From Microbacterium hatanonis (GTDB lineage: Bacteria > Actinomycetota > Actinomycetes > Actinomycetales > Microbacteriaceae): 64,000 bases of DNA. Positions 42,312-52,376 of this stretch are shown piece by piece. Location: the NCBI RefSeq assembly GCF_008017415.1, contig NZ_VRSV01000001.1, forward strand, positions 1,240,001 to 1,304,000, given 5' to 3'. The position numbers and the translations under genes were made by a program. Below the pieces are notes generated by a model. That model made no database searches, was not told the DNA's origin, and saw nothing but the letters and a program-made list of their open reading frames with translations. Numbering within the stretch: position 1 is the stretch's first letter; each line of letters opens with the position of its first letter.

Positions 42312-43304
42312 TCAGGCCGGGACGCGTGCGAGCTCGCGCGCCGCGAGGATGCGCTGATCGCGCGCCTTGATCGCCGGCTCGTTCTCGCGCATGAGCGAGA
42401 ACAGCGGCGCGGCGACGAACAGCGTCGAGTAGGCCGCGACGATCGTGCCGACGAAGATCGACAGCGAGATGTCGCTCAGGGTGCGCGCACCGAGCCAGAT
42501 GGCACCGATGAACAGGATCGCTCCGACGGGGAGGATCGCCACGACGGTCGTGTTGATCGACCGGATGAGGGTCTGGTTGACCGCGAGGTTCACCGACTCG
42601 CCGAAGGTGCGCCCGGATATCTCGCCGTCCTCCCGGGTGTTCTCCCGGACCTTGTCGAAGACGACGGTGGTGTCGTACAGCGAGTAGGAGAGGATCGTGA
42701 GGAAGCCGATCACCGCCGCGGGCGAGATCTCGAACCCGGCGAGGGCGTAGATGCCGATCGTGATGACGAGCACGTCGACGAGGCCGATGATGGCGGCCAC
42801 CGACATCTTCCAGGTGCGGAAGTACAGCGCGAGGATGACGAACGTCAGGGCGAGGAAGATCGCGAGACCCCAGAGCGACTGACGGGTGACGTCGGCGCCC
42901 CAGCTCGGCCCGATGAGGGACGAGGTGACCTCGGACGTCGGGACCCCGTACGCCTCGGCGAGAGCGGTCGTGACCGCCTGCACGTCGTCGGCGTCGGCGA
43001 TCTCTTCGGTCTGCACGCGCACGGCGTTCTCGCCGATGACGGTGACCTTCGTGGTCGCGCCGGGCGCGACCTGGAGCACCGCATCGGTCGCCGCCGTCTG
43101 GTCGGGCGAGCTGACGCCCGAGACGGTGAACTGCGATCCGCCGGTGAACTCGATCGAGAACTGCACCGGGCGCACGAGCGGCACGAGGCACGCGGCGATG
43201 ACGAAGACCGCGGCGATGATGAACCACAGTCGGCGGCGTCCGACGAAGGGGAACGACGTCTTCCCGGTGTAGAGATCGTTGCCGAGCTGATTCATGGAAC
43301 GCAT
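42312..43304 (-). CDS. secF: Protein translocase subunit SecF
   Basis: 330 residues. Six-helix RND-type fold with the SecF opening FPFVGRRRLWFIIAA, the FTGGSQFTVS segment of the first periplasmic domain, and the conserved DFSILSY-like stretch AVIGFLTILSYSLYDTTVVFDKVREN in the membrane region (about 185-210). With SecD it uses the proton-motive force to complete Sec export. Its ATG shares one base with the secD stop. Confidence 0.95.
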   Translation of the reverse strand: MRSMNQLGNDLYTGKTSFPFVGRRRLWFIIAAVFVIAACLVPLVRPVQFSIEFTGGSQFTVSGVSSPDQTAATDAVLQVAPGATTKVTVIGENAVRVQTEEIADADDVQAVTTALAEAYGVPTSEVTSSLIGPSWGADVTRQSLWGLAIFLALTFVILALYFRTWKMSVAAIIGLVDVLVITIGIYALAGFEISPAAVIGFLTILSYSLYDTTVVFDKVRENTREDGEISGRTFGESVNLAVNQTLIRSINTTVVAILPVGAILFIGAIWLGARTLSDISLSIFVGTIVAAYSTLFVAAPLFSLMRENEPAIKARDQRILAARELARVPA

Positions 43305-45016
43305 CAGTCGTCGCCCTCCTTGACGGCGGTGCGTGTGCCGCGGTCGTTCGTGGCGGACAGCTCCGCCTGTTTGCGTTCCGCGATGGTCTGGCGACGCTGG
43401 GCCTCACCGCGTGAGCGGGCCGTTCGTCCTTCGCGCGACACCGGCGCGCGGAACTCGGCCCGACCCCGGTACACGGCGCCGAGGGCGTTCGGGTCCATAC
43501 CCGACAGCGGGTGACCCGATCCGAAGAACCGGGTGCGGGAGAGCAGCTGCATCACCGGGTGGGTGAAGAGGATGAAGATCAGGATGTCGATCGCGGTGGT
43601 GAGGCCGAGCGTGAACGCGAAGCCCTTCACCGTGGCGTCGGCCAGGATGTACAGCACGACGGCGGCGAGGATGTTGATCGACTTCGAGATGTAGATCGTC
43701 CGCTTCGCGCGCGCCCAGCCGTCCTCGACGGCACCGGTGATCGACTTGCCGTCGCGCAGCTCATCTCGGATGCGTTCGAAGTAGACGATGAACGAGTCGG
43801 CGGTGAAGCCGATGGTCACGATGAGTCCCGCGACGCCGGCGAGTGACAGGCGGAAGCCCATGCGCCAGGCGAGGATGCACAGCGCGATGTAGGTCAGCAC
43901 GCCCATCACGGCCAGCGAGGCGATGATGACGAAGCCGAGTGCGCGGTACACGATCAGCGAGTAGATCGCGACGAGGGCAAGACCGATGAGACCGGCGATC
44001 AGACCGATCTGCAACTGCTGCGAACCGAGCGTCGCCGAGATCGTGTCGGAGCTCACGACCTCGAAGCTGAGCGGCAGGGCGCCGTACTTCAACTGGTCGG
44101 CGAGGATCTTCGACGACTCCTGGGTGAAGCTTCCCGAGATGCTCGGGTTGCCGTCGAGGATCACGCCGTTCATCGACGGGGCCGAGAGCACGGAGCCGTC
44201 GAGGACGAAGGCGAACTGGTTCAGGGGCGACGTCGCCCCGTACAGCCGCTGGCTGATCTGGCCGAACGTCTGGGTGCCCTCGTCGTTGAAGTTGAGGTTG
44301 ACCACCCAGCGGTTGGTCTGCGATTCGAGGCCGTTGGTCGCGTCGTCGATCGACGAACCGTCGAGCTCGACCGGTCCGAGGATGTACTTGGCGGTTCCGT
44401 CGGCGTCGCAGGTGATCAGCGGCTGGTCGGCGGGTGCCGCGGCGGGATCGTTGGCGGGATCGGCGCAGTTGTAGGCGAGGAACTCCGCCTGCAGAGCCGG
44501 CGTGATGTACGCGGTGTCGCTGCCGTTCGTGGGCGCCGTCGTCGGCGTCGACTCCAGCGAGGGGTCGGGGGTCGGGTACGGCGTCTCGACCTGGTCCTCA
44601 CCGACGAAGGTGTTGGCGGGTGCTCCGGCGTAGAGCACCGCGCGCAGCTGGAGCTGGGCGGATGCTTCGATCCGGTCGCGCGTGGCCTGGTCGGCTTCGC
44701 CGGGGAGCTGCACGACGACGTTCTTGCCGCCCTCGGTCGTCACATCCGCTTCGGCGACACCGGAGGCGTCGACGCGCTGGCGGATGATCGACACGGCCTG
44801 GGTCAGCTGGTCGTTGGTCGGGTTCGCCCCGTCGGCGGTCTGCGCCTCGAGGATGATCTGGGTGCCGCCCTGCAGGTCGAGCGCGAGTTCGGGGACCCAC
44901 GAGCTCTGCTGGAAGCCGTAGACGCCCAGCGCGTTGATCCCGAACAGGACGCCCGTGATCGCAAGGAGTCCGATCAGTGCACGCCAGGCGTGCCGGACGG
45001 GGGTGGAAGTGGCCAC
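43304..45016 (-). CDS. secD: Protein translocase subunit SecD
   Basis: 570 residues. One N-terminal helix, a large external domain (LDLQGGTQIILEA motif near residues 47-59), and five C-terminal helices with VTIGFTADSFIVYFERIRDE (about 405-424). The external insert contains a Thr/Pro/Ser-rich stretch (PTPDPSLESTPTTAPT) that is longer than in E. coli. The C-terminal tail is basic and extends past the last helix (about 495-570). The order yajC-secD-secF is standard. Confidence 0.96.
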   Translation of the reverse strand: MATSTPVRHAWRALIGLLAITGVLFGINALGVYGFQQSSWVPELALDLQGGTQIILEAQTADGANPTNDQLTQAVSIIRQRVDASGVAEADVTTEGGKNVVVQLPGEADQATRDRIEASAQLQLRAVLYAGAPANTFVGEDQVETPYPTPDPSLESTPTTAPTNGSDTAYITPALQAEFLAYNCADPANDPAAAPADQPLITCDADGTAKYILGPVELDGSSIDDATNGLESQTNRWVVNLNFNDEGTQTFGQISQRLYGATSPLNQFAFVLDGSVLSAPSMNGVILDGNPSISGSFTQESSKILADQLKYGALPLSFEVVSSDTISATLGSQQLQIGLIAGLIGLALVAIYSLIVYRALGFVIIASLAVMGVLTYIALCILAWRMGFRLSLAGVAGLIVTIGFTADSFIVYFERIRDELRDGKSITGAVEDGWARAKRTIYISKSINILAAVVLYILADATVKGFAFTLGLTTAIDILIFILFTHPVMQLLSRTRFFGSGHPLSGMDPNALGAVYRGRAEFRAPVSREGRTARSRGEAQRRQTIAERKQAELSATNDRGTRTAVKEGDD

Positions 45017-45049
45017 GACGGGTCGACTTTCTCTGGAGCAGGAGGCGGA

Positions 45050-45511
45050 TCAGGCCTGGGGCTTGTTGCGGTTCTCCGGGTCGACGTCGTCGACGGCCTC
45101 GGCGCGCAGGCGCTTCTGGTCGTCGCTGATCGAGGTGATGTCGCCGTCCGCGACACCGGCGATGTACTCGGCTTCGCTCTCCTCGGCCTCGATGAACTCG
45201 TCTTCCGTGACGAAGCCCTCGGCCGGGTTCACGATGCGGAGGATGGCCTGGCTGTGCACGCGGATCTCGACGCCCGGGGCGATCGACACGACAGCGGGCT
45301 TGTCGAGGTCTTCAGCGTCGTACTCGACGATCGTGCCGTACAGGCCACCCTGGAGGAGCACCTCGGAACCGGGAACGGTCTGACGTGCCTTCTGCTCCTG
45401 CTCGGCCTTCTGCTTCTGCACGCGACGTCGCGAGCTGAAGAACATGAAGACCAGCAGGAGCACCAGCAGGATGATGATGCCGTAGTTGGCGAAGAAGTCG
45501 GCAAGAGCCAT
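45050..45511 (-). CDS. yajC: Preprotein translocase subunit YajC
   Basis: 153 residues. N-terminal membrane helix (about 8-26, NYGIIILLVLLLVFMFF), basic SSRRRVQKQKAEQ stretch, then the beta domain PGSEVLLQGGLYGTIVEYDAED. The acidic C-terminal extension (about 110-153) is longer than in E. coli YajC and is common in Microbacteriaceae. It joins SecDF. It lies 33 bp upstream of secD. Confidence 0.94.
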   Translation of the reverse strand: MALADFFANYGIIILLVLLLVFMFFSSRRRVQKQKAEQEQKARQTVPGSEVLLQGGLYGTIVEYDAEDLDKPAVVSIAPGVEIRVHSQAILRIVNPAEGFVTEDEFIEAEESEAEYIAGVADGDITSISDDQKRLRAEAVDDVDPENRNKPQA

Positions 45512-45599
45512 GAGAAAAGGAGAACCTTTCGGATCAGGCGCACACGGGAGCGTCGCCTAAAGGGGATGTCGGCGAAAGCCTCCGCCGATTATAGGTCAT

Positions 45600-46622
45600 T
45601 CACGCCTCGTCGAATCTGAGGGCGCCGTCCGCGTGCGGGATCCCGAGGTGCGCGTAGGCGGGGGGCGTCGCGATCCGCCCGCGCGGGGTGCGGCCCATGA
45701 AGCCGATCCGCACGAGATACGGCTCGACGACCGATTCGATCGTCTCGGCCTCTTCGCCCACTGCGACGGAGAGAGTGCCGAGCCCGACAGGTCCGCCGCG
45801 GAACCTGCGCACCAGAGCGTCGAGGACGGCGCGGTCGAGGCGATCGAGCCCGATCTCGTCGACGTCGTAGAGCTCCAGCGCGGCCCGCACGGCGTCGACG
45901 CCCTTCCGGTCGCCGTGCACCACTTGGAAGTCGCGAACGCGCCTCAGCAGGCGGTTCGCGATGCGGGGGGTTCCCCGCGAACGCCGTGCGATCTCGGCGC
46001 GACCGTCGTGCGGCAGAGTGACGGCGAGCATCGCGGCGGCGCGGTCGACGACCAGCTCGAGCTCCTCCGGCTCGTAGTACTCGAGGTGGGCCGTGAAGCC
46101 GAACCGATCGCGGAGCGGATTGGGCAGCAGGCCCGAGCGCGTGGTCGCGCCGACGAGGGTGAAGGGAGCCAGCTCGAGCGGGATGCTGGTGGCCCCGGCG
46201 CCCTTGCCGACCATGATGTCGATACGGAAGTCCTCCATCGCGAGGTAGAGCATCTCCTCGGCCGAGCGGGCCATGCGATGCACCTCGTCGATGAAGAGCA
46301 CCTCGCCCGGCGTGAGGCTCGACAGGAGGGCCGCGAGGTCGCCGGCATGCTGGATGGCGGGTCCGCTCGACATGCGCAAGGGCCGACCGGTCTCGTGGGC
46401 GACGATCATCGCCAGCGTCGTCTTGCCCAGCCCCGGAGGGCCTGAGAGCAGGATGTGGTCGGGCGGGCGCTGCTGGATGCGAGCGGCGTCGAGCAGCAGT
46501 TGCAGCTGCCCTCGCACTTTGTGCTGCCCGACGAACTCGGCGAGGGATTCGGGCCGCAGCGCCCCCTCGATCGCGAGTTCGCTGTCGTCGATGGGAGTGC
46601 CGACGTCGCGGACCTCATCCAC
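45600..46622 (-). CDS. ruvB: Holliday junction branch migration helicase RuvB
   Basis: 340 residues. AAA+ motor with Walker [11 protein letters not shown], Walker [10 protein letters not shown], sensor 1 GATTRSGLL, and the C-terminal winged-helix domain ([12 protein letters not shown]). Hexamers drive branch migration with RuvA. The GTG start at 46622 overlaps ruvA by 8 bp. The order ruvC-ruvA-ruvB in transcription is standard for actinobacteria. Confidence 0.97.
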   Translation of the reverse strand: MDEVRDVGTPIDDSELAIEGALRPESLAEFVGQHKVRGQLQLLLDAARIQQRPPDHILLSGPPGLGKTTLAMIVAHETGRPLRMSSGPAIQHAGDLAALLSSLTPGEVLFIDEVHRMARSAEEMLYLAMEDFRIDIMVGKGAGATSIPLELAPFTLVGATTRSGLLPNPLRDRFGFTAHLEYYEPEELELVVDRAAAMLAVTLPHDGRAEIARRSRGTPRIANRLLRRVRDFQVVHGDRKGVDAVRAALELYDVDEIGLDRLDRAVLDALVRRFRGGPVGLGTLSVAVGEEAETIESVVEPYLVRIGFMGRTPRGRIATPPAYAHLGIPHADGALRFDEA

Positions 46623-47235
46623 CGGCGGTCTCCTTGCGCGCGGGGCCGAGCGTGCTCAACGTGCGCCGGAGAAGCGCCTGCACCGTGGCCTTGTCGGCGT
46701 CGGTCGCATCTTCCAGCGTCGCGGCGACCGCCTCGCCGGCGGTGCGCTCCGACCATCCGAGTCCCATCAGGGCCTGGGTGACCTGCAGCGGCACGCCGGG
46801 GGCGACGGATGCTGCGGGAGCGCCGCCCGCCGTGGGCGGTGCGAGACGGCCGGCCAGCTGCACGACGATGAGCTTGGCCGTCTTCGGCCCGATGCCCGAC
46901 ACGCGGCGGAACGGCGCGTCGTCGTCGGACGCGACGGCCTCGGCGATCTGCGGGACGGTGAGGGACGACAACACCCCGAGCGCCGACTTCGGCCCGACCC
47001 CGGTGACGCCGATGAGCTGCGTGAAGACGACCAGCTCCTCGCGGTTCTCGAAGCCGTAGAGCGAGAGGGCGTCTTCGCGGACGATGAGGTTGGTGTGCAG
47101 ATGCACCTCTGCGCCGACATGCGTTGCGCGCGCGACCTGGGGCGTGACGGCGACGGAGAATCCGACGCCGCCGACCACGATGACGAGCGAGTCGTCGCCG
47201 ACGGACGCAGCGGTGCCCTGGAGCGAGGAGATCAT
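46615..47235 (-). CDS. ruvA: Holliday junction DNA-binding protein RuvA
   Basis: 206 residues. OB-fold N-terminus ([20 protein letters not shown]), two helix-hairpin-helix motifs ([17 protein letters not shown] and [18 protein letters not shown]), a Pro/Ala linker, and the C-terminal RuvB-binding domain. Lies 9 bp after ruvC and overlaps ruvB by 8 bp. Confidence 0.97.
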   Translation of the reverse strand: MISSLQGTAASVGDDSLVIVVGGVGFSVAVTPQVARATHVGAEVHLHTNLIVREDALSLYGFENREELVVFTQLIGVTGVGPKSALGVLSSLTVPQIAEAVASDDDAPFRRVSGIGPKTAKLIVVQLAGRLAPPTAGGAPAASVAPGVPLQVTQALMGLGWSERTAGEAVAATLEDATDADKATVQALLRRTLSTLGPARKETAGG

Positions 47236-47244
47236 GCTCCGACC

Positions 47245-47850
47245 CTACGCGCCGGTTCGGATCTTTGTTCGAGCGACACGCGTCGGCGACTTCGACCGCG
47301 ACTCGGCCTCCGCCCATGCCCGCTGCGCCGGGGTGAGGCCGCCGCCGGCCGCGGGGGTCGAGGCCGGCGTGCGCCACGCGTGGCACAGCGCGAGCGCGAG
47401 CGCGTCCGCAGCATCCGCCGGCTGAGGGAGGGCGTCCAGGCGCAGCACGCGGGCGACCATGGTCTGCACCTGGCGCTTGTCGGCCGCGCCGTACCCGGTC
47501 ACGGCCGCCTTCACCTCGCTGGGCGTGTGGGTCGCCGCCGGGAGACCCGCCTCCGCGGCGACGAGCAGCGCGATGCCGCTGGCCTGGGCGGTGCCCATGA
47601 CGGTGCTGCGGTTGTGCTGTGCGAAGACGCGCTCCACGGCCACGACCGCCGGGCCGTGCTCGGCGACGACGGCGCGGATGCCCGCTGCGATGGTCGCCAG
47701 GCGGCGCTCGATGGGGTCGTCCACCGCTGAGCGGATGACTCCCACGTGCACGAGCGTGGCCGACCGGTCGCGGGCGACGTCGACGACGCCGACTCCGCAC
47801 CGGGTGAGGCCCGGGTCGATGCCGAGCACGCGGAGCGTTCGGGAGGTCAC
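47245..47850 (-). CDS. ruvC: Crossover junction endodeoxyribonuclease RuvC
   Basis: 201 residues. RNase H-like resolvase with the catalytic acidic residues in IDPGLTRCGVGVVD (first Asp), VAVERVFAQ (Glu), and the late DAADALALALCH motif. The C-terminal ~35 residues are a polar extension beyond the core. The GTG start at 47850 lies 48 bp downstream of yebC. Confidence 0.96.
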   Translation of the reverse strand: MTSRTLRVLGIDPGLTRCGVGVVDVARDRSATLVHVGVIRSAVDDPIERRLATIAAGIRAVVAEHGPAVVAVERVFAQHNRSTVMGTAQASGIALLVAAEAGLPAATHTPSEVKAAVTGYGAADKRQVQTMVARVLRLDALPQPADAADALALALCHAWRTPASTPAAGGGLTPAQRAWAEAESRSKSPTRVARTKIRTGA

Positions 47851-47898
47851 TCCCCCACGCTAAGCGCTCGCCTCGGCACCCGACCCAGGCGCGCGGGC

Positions 47899-48657
47899 CT
47901 ACTCGTCGTTCTCGAGCTCGGCCTGCACCTCGGCGGTGAGGTCGAAGTTGCTGAAGACGCTCTGCACGTCGTCGCTGTCCTCCAGCGCGTCGATGAGGCG
48001 GAAGACCTTGCGCGCCGTGTCGGCGTCGATCTCGACCTTCAGCGAGGGCACGAACTCGACGTCGGCCGACTCGTAGTCGATGCCGGCCTCCTGCAGCGCG
48101 GTGCGAACGGTCACGAGATCGGTCGCTTCGGTGACGACCGCGTAGCCGTCGCCGTGCGGCTCGACCTCCTCGGCACCGGCTTCGAGCACGGCGAGCATGA
48201 CGTCGTCCTCGCTCGCACTCTCGCTCGCCACGACGATGACGCCCTTGCGCGCGAAGTTGTAGGCGACGCTGCCCGGGTCGGCGAGGCTGCCGCCGTTGCG
48301 GCTGAGCGCGGTGCGAACTTCGGCGGCGGCGCGGTTCTTGTTATCGGTGAGGCACTCGATCATGAGCGCGACACCGTTGGGACCGTAGCCTTCGTAGAGG
48401 ATCGTCTGGTAGTCGACCGCTTCGCCGCCGACGCCCGCACCGCGCTTGACGGCGCGGTCGATGTTGTCGTTGGGGACCGAGGTCTTCTTCGCCTTCTGGA
48501 TCGCGTCGAAGAGGGTCGGGTTGCCTGCGAGGTCGGCGCCGCCCATCTTCGCGGCGACCTCGATGTTCTTGATGAGTTTGGCGAACGACTTCGCACGGCG
48601 GCTGTCGATGACGGCCTTCTTGTGCTTGGTGGTCGCCCACTTGGAGTGGCCGGACAT
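47899..48657 (-). CDS. yebC: YebC/PmpR-family transcriptional regulator
   Basis: 252 residues. The conserved opening [52 protein letters not shown] (about 86-104) and the acidic C-terminal domain identify the family. YebC proteins act as transcription regulators or help translation of proline-rich stretches, depending on the branch. Often placed just before ruvC-ruvA-ruvB, as here. Confidence 0.95.
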   Translation of the reverse strand: MSGHSKWATTKHKKAVIDSRRAKSFAKLIKNIEVAAKMGGADLAGNPTLFDAIQKAKKTSVPNDNIDRAVKRGAGVGGEAVDYQTILYEGYGPNGVALMIECLTDNKNRAAAEVRTALSRNGGSLADPGSVAYNFARKGVIVVASESASEDDVMLAVLEAGAEEVEPHGDGYAVVTEATDLVTVRTALQEAGIDYESADVEFVPSLKVEIDADTARKVFRLIDALEDSDDVQSVFSNFDLTAEVQAELENDE

Positions 48658-48678
48658 AACGACCAGTGTACGAAACGC

Positions 48679-49203
48679 TCAGCCCGCGATCTTGCGCAAC
48701 GTGCGGAGGTTCCGATTCGTGGTCGTCTCGCGGTACGCCCTCCCGGCGAGGACCTTGGCGAACGGGGTCGACACCGTGGTGCCTTTCGCGGGGTTCCAGT
48801 AGACGACGCCGGGTGCGTCGGCGACCGGGTCCACCTCGCCGTCGAGGTCGGCCGCCGCATCCACGAGCGCCCTCCGCGTCTGCTCGCGGAGACAGAACAC
48901 GACGTAGGGCTGCCGCTCGCCGTCCTCCTCGTCGAAGGGGAACCCCGCTATGGCCGCGGCCACCTCGTCACGTGTCACGAGCACGATCCGCGCGTCGTAG
49001 TCGAAGCGTGCACTCAGCGCCTTCTCGATCCGCGCCGTGAGGTCGCCGCGCGCCCCCGCCGCGCGGAAGAGCAGGTTGCCGCTCGCCAGCACGGTGCGCG
49101 CGTCATCGAGTCCGATCGACGTGGCGACGTCGCGCAGTTCGGCACCGCGGATCGTGACGCCCCCGACATTCACCCCGCGCAGCAGCGCCACCCATTCGGT
49201 CAC
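48679..49203 (-). CDS. DUF1697 family protein
   Basis: 174 residues. The DUF1697 signature is clear: WVALLRGVNVGG at the N-terminus, VLASGNLLF, and the C-terminal YWNPAKGTTVSTPFAKVL and TTTNRNLRTLRKI segments. The function is unknown. The GTG start follows TGGGGAT, and a 21 bp direct repeat lies just upstream. Not obviously in an operon with yebC, since only 21 bp separate them but the roles differ. Confidence 0.9.
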   Translation of the reverse strand: MTEWVALLRGVNVGGVTIRGAELRDVATSIGLDDARTVLASGNLLFRAAGARGDLTARIEKALSARFDYDARIVLVTRDEVAAAIAGFPFDEEDGERQPYVVFCLREQTRRALVDAAADLDGEVDPVADAPGVVYWNPAKGTTVSTPFAKVLAGRAYRETTTNRNLRTLRKIAG

Positions 49204-49212
49204 ATCCCCATT

Positions 49213-49286
49213 TCACCGGAATGTGGCGCATTCCCGCGACTGACACCACCGATTCATGGGGGCCGTCACCGGAAAGTGGCGCATTC
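49213..49286. repeat. 21 bp direct repeat upstream of the DUF1697 gene
   Basis: Two copies of TCACCGGAA(T/A)GTGGCGCATTC at 49213-49233 and 49266-49286 differ by one base and are 53 bp apart, in the 110 bp gap between pdxT and the DUF1697 gene. The first copy also holds a short inverted repeat, GAATG-TGGCG-CATTC. Confidence 0.75.
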
Positions 49287-49313
49287 GTGCCGGGGAGTCG
49301 CGCGCGGGAGGCG

Positions 49314-49910
49314 TCAGCGGCGCGCGCGGACCTTCGCCAGGAACCGCTCGTGGAAGCGGGTCTCGCCGGAGACCTCGGGGTGGAAGGCGGTGCCGAGCAA
49401 ATTGCCCTGCTCGACGGCGACGATGCGCCCGTCGGGCAGCGCGCCGATCGCCTTCGCTCTCTCCCCCACCGAGCTGACGATCGGCGCGCGGATGAACGCC
49501 GCGTGCACGGGGCCGCCGACGAACCCGTCGATCTCGAGGTCGGTCTCGAACGACTCGGTCTGCCCGCCGAAGGCGTTGCGCGCGACCACCGCATCGAGGC
49601 CCCCGAATGTCTCCTGACCGTCGATGGCACCGGTGATGCGGTCGGCGAGCAGGATCAGGCCCGCGCAGGTCCCGTAGACCGGCATACCGTCGGCGATGGC
49701 GGAGCGGATCGGATGCTGCATGCCGAACGCTCGCGCGAGCTTGTCGATCACGCTGGACTCCCCGCCGGGGAGCACCAGCCCGTCCACGCCCGCGAGCTCG
49801 TCGGGGCGGCGGACGGGCGCAGCGTCCGCCCCCAGCCGCGCGAGCATCGCGAGATGCTCGCGCACGTCGCCCTGCAGGGCGAGCACGCCGACGCGGGGAC
49901 GACCCGCCAC
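49314..49910 (-). CDS. pdxT: Pyridoxal 5'-phosphate synthase glutaminase subunit PdxT
   Basis: 198 residues. It supplies ammonia from glutamine to PdxS. Class I amidotransferase with LALQGDVREHL, the nucleophile in VYGTCAGLILLA, and the catalytic His-Glu pair in GTAFHPEVS. The GTG at 49910 was chosen because it lies 2 bp after pdxS and homology starts at once. Confidence 0.96.
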   Translation of the reverse strand: MAGRPRVGVLALQGDVREHLAMLARLGADAAPVRRPDELAGVDGLVLPGGESSVIDKLARAFGMQHPIRSAIADGMPVYGTCAGLILLADRITGAIDGQETFGGLDAVVARNAFGGQTESFETDLEIDGFVGGPVHAAFIRAPIVSSVGERAKAIGALPDGRIVAVEQGNLLGTAFHPEVSGETRFHERFLAKVRARR

Positions 49911-49912
49911 GG

Positions 49913-50839
49913 TTACCAGCCGCGCTCGGAGAGGCGGTGGGGTGCAGGCAGATCGGCCACGTTGATGCCGACCATCGCCTCGCCGAGCCCGCGCGACGCC
50001 TCGGCGATCACGCCGGCGTCGTCGAAGAAGGTCGTCGCCTTCACGATCGCCGCCGCTCGCTCGGCGGGGTTGCCCGACTTGAAGATGCCCGAGCCGACGA
50101 AGACGCCGTCGGCGCCCAGCTGCATCATGAGGGCCGCGTCGGCGGGCGTCGCGACGCCGCCGGCGGTGAAGAGGACGACCGGGAGCTTGCCGGTCTCCGC
50201 GATCTCGGCGACGAGCTCGTAGGGCGCCTGCAGCTCTTTCGCCGCGACGTACAGCTCGTCTTTCGTGCGCGAGCGCAGGGCGTTGATCTCGCCCTGGATC
50301 GTGCGGATGTGCTTCGTCGCCTCCGAGACGTCGCCGGTGCCGGCCTCGCCCTTGGAACGGATCATCGCCGCTCCCTCGGTGATGCGTCGCAGCGCCTCGC
50401 CGAGGTTGGTCGCCCCGCAGACGAACGGGACGGTGAAGCCCCACTTGTCGATGTGGTTGACGTAGTCGGCCGGCGAGAGCACTTCGGACTCGTCGATGTA
50501 GTCGACGCCGAGCTCCTGGAGCACCTGTGCTTCGACGAAGTGGCCGATGCGGGCCTTGGCCATGACGGGGATCGAGACCGACGCGATGATCTGGTCGATG
50601 AGGTCGGGGTCGCTCATGCGCGCGACTCCCCCCTGTGCGCGGATGTCGGCGGGTACGCGCTCGAGCGCCATCACCGCGACGGCTCCGGCGTCTTCGGCGA
50701 TCTTGGCCTGGTCGGCGGTGACGACGTCCATGATCACGCCGCCCTTGAGCATCTCGGCCAGTCCCCTCTTCACGCGGGTGGAGCCGGTGGATGCTGCGGA
50801 GGTCTGCTCGGTGCCTTCGGGGGCGTCGCTGAGGGTCAT
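49913..50839 (-). CDS. pdxS: Pyridoxal 5'-phosphate synthase lyase subunit PdxS
   Basis: 308 residues. It builds PLP from ribose 5-phosphate, glyceraldehyde 3-phosphate and ammonia. [17 protein letters not shown] (23-39), [15 protein letters not shown], and the lysine-bearing [12 protein letters not shown] are family signatures. The ATG at 50839 follows the -10 element TACACT by 8 bases, so the mRNA may be leaderless. A divergent pdxY lies 73 bp away, grouping de novo and salvage vitamin B6 genes. Confidence 0.97.
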   Translation of the reverse strand: MTLSDAPEGTEQTSAASTGSTRVKRGLAEMLKGGVIMDVVTADQAKIAEDAGAVAVMALERVPADIRAQGGVARMSDPDLIDQIIASVSIPVMAKARIGHFVEAQVLQELGVDYIDESEVLSPADYVNHIDKWGFTVPFVCGATNLGEALRRITEGAAMIRSKGEAGTGDVSEATKHIRTIQGEINALRSRTKDELYVAAKELQAPYELVAEIAETGKLPVVLFTAGGVATPADAALMMQLGADGVFVGSGIFKSGNPAERAAAIVKATTFFDDAGVIAEASRGLGEAMVGINVADLPAPHRLSERGW

Positions 50840-50847
50840 GACGGCCA

Positions 50848-50853
50848 AGTGTA
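50848..50853 (-). promoter_or_regulatory. Likely -10 element of pdxS
   Basis: TACACT on the minus strand, eight bases before the pdxS ATG, suggesting a leaderless or nearly leaderless transcript. The spacer is shared with the divergent pdxY gene, leaving little room for a PdxR operator. Confidence 0.4.
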
Positions 50854-50912
50854 TTGCGTTGGACCGCGGCTCTCGGCCGCATGACGTCCCGCGCGGTGGG
50901 AGGATCGAGAGC

Positions 50913-51764
50913 GTGAAGATCCTCTCCATCCAGTCGGCGGTCGCTTACGGCCACGTCGGCAACTCTGCGGCCGTGTTCCCCCTCCAGCGCATCGGCGTGG
51001 AGGTGCTGCCGGTCTACACGGTGAACTTCTCGAACCACACCGGGTACGGCGCGTGGCGCGGGCCGCTCATCAGCCCCGACGACGTGCGCGATGTCATCGC
51101 CGGCATCGAGGACCGCGGCGTGTTCGGGTCGATCGACGTGGTGCTGTCGGGCTACCAGGGCGGCGAGGGCATCGGCGACGTGATCATCGATGCGGTCTCA
51201 CGCGTCAAGGCGGCGAACCCCTCCGCGATCTACGCGTGCGACCCCGTGATGGGCAATGCGAAGTCGGGATGCTTCGTCGCCCCCGCGATCCCGGAGCTCC
51301 TGCGCGAGCGCGTCGTCCCCGTCGCCGACATCATCACCCCGAACCAGTTCGAGCTCGGGTTCCTCACCGGGACCGACCCGCACACCCTCGACGAGACGCT
51401 CGCCTCGGCCGACGCCGTGCGTGCGACGGGCCCGCGGACGGTGCTCGTCACGAGCGTCGAGCGCCCCGACCGGGAGGACGGCACGATCGAGATGCTCGTC
51501 GCCGACGACGAGGGCGCCTGGATCGTGCAGACCCCCCTGCTGCCGATGAAGGCGAACGGCTCGGGCGACGTGACGGCGGCCCTCTTCACGGCGCATTACC
51601 GTCGCACGGGCGACGCCGCCGACGCCCTCGCCCGCACCACGTCGAGCGTGTTCGACCTGCTCGAGCGCACCCACCTGTCGGGCGAGCGCGAACTGCAGCT
51701 CGTCGAGTCGCAGGAGGCCTACGCCCACCCGCGCCTGCAGTTCGCCGTGCGTCAGGTGCGCTGA
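50913..51764 (+). CDS. pdxY: Pyridoxal kinase
   Basis: 283 residues. Ribokinase-like fold with [21 protein letters not shown] at the N-terminus, [12 protein letters not shown] for substrate, [25 protein letters not shown], and the anion hole/catalytic Asp in [13 protein letters not shown]. It phosphorylates pyridoxal in salvage. The GTG start at 50913 follows GGGAGGATCGA. The end overlaps the HIT gene end by 13 bp, tail to tail. Confidence 0.93.
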   Translation: MKILSIQSAVAYGHVGNSAAVFPLQRIGVEVLPVYTVNFSNHTGYGAWRGPLISPDDVRDVIAGIEDRGVFGSIDVVLSGYQGGEGIGDVIIDAVSRVKAANPSAIYACDPVMGNAKSGCFVAPAIPELLRERVVPVADIITPNQFELGFLTGTDPHTLDETLASADAVRATGPRTVLVTSVERPDREDGTIEMLVADDEGAWIVQTPLLPMKANGSGDVTAALFTAHYRRTGDAADALARTTSSVFDLLERTHLSGERELQLVESQEAYAHPRLQFAVRQVR

Positions 51765-52363
51765 CGGTCGGCCGAGTGCGTCGAACCCTCTTCGGGCCAG
51801 GCGTTCGCGACGGCCTCCCGCACCTCGCCGAGCAGCTGAGGCAGAGCCTTGGTGCGCGCGATGATCGGGAAGAAGTTCGCGTCGGTCGCCCAGCGCGGCA
51901 CGACGTGCTGGTGCAGGTGGCCGTCGACGCCGGCGCCGGCGACCGCTCCTTGGTTCATCCCCAGGTTGAAGCCGTCGCATCGTGAGACGTCTCGCAGCAC
52001 CCGCATCGCGGTCTGCGTGAGCGAACCGATCTCGGCGACCTCCTCGGGGGTCGCCAGGTCGTACGTGGCGATGTGCCGGTACGGGCAGACGAGCAGGTGG
52101 CCCGAGTTGTACGGGAACAGGTTCAGCAGCACGTAGGCCGTTCGACCGCGAGCGACGATGAGGCCGTCCTCGTCCGATTTGTGCGGCGTCGCGCAGAACG
52201 GGCATTCGTCGCGCAACGGCTGCGGCCCCGCCTGGATGTAGGCCATCCGGTGGGGCGTCCACAGCCGTTGGAACTCGTCGGGCACGCCCGCGAACCCGGC
52301 CGCCGACTCGAGCCCGTCGATCGCGGGCTCCGACCGACCGCCGGGGTTCGCAGCATCCGTCAT
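51752..52363 (-). CDS. HIT-family hydrolase
   Basis: 203 residues. Histidine-triad nucleotide hydrolase or transferase with the catalytic motif HLHQHVVP and the ECPFCATPHKSDEDGLIV segment with a CxxC pair that may bind zinc. LLNLFPYNSGHLLVCPYRHI is the typical substrate-side strand. Actinobacterial homologues beside thrS include AP4A phosphorylase-type enzymes, so Ap4A or a related dinucleotide is a likely substrate, but this is inferred. It lies 13 bp downstream of thrS. Confidence 0.9.
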   Translation of the reverse strand: MTDAANPGGRSEPAIDGLESAAGFAGVPDEFQRLWTPHRMAYIQAGPQPLRDECPFCATPHKSDEDGLIVARGRTAYVLLNLFPYNSGHLLVCPYRHIATYDLATPEEVAEIGSLTQTAMRVLRDVSRCDGFNLGMNQGAVAGAGVDGHLHQHVVPRWATDANFFPIIARTKALPQLLGEVREAVANAWPEEGSTHSADRQRT

Positions 52364-52376
52364 CTTCGTCGCCCGC

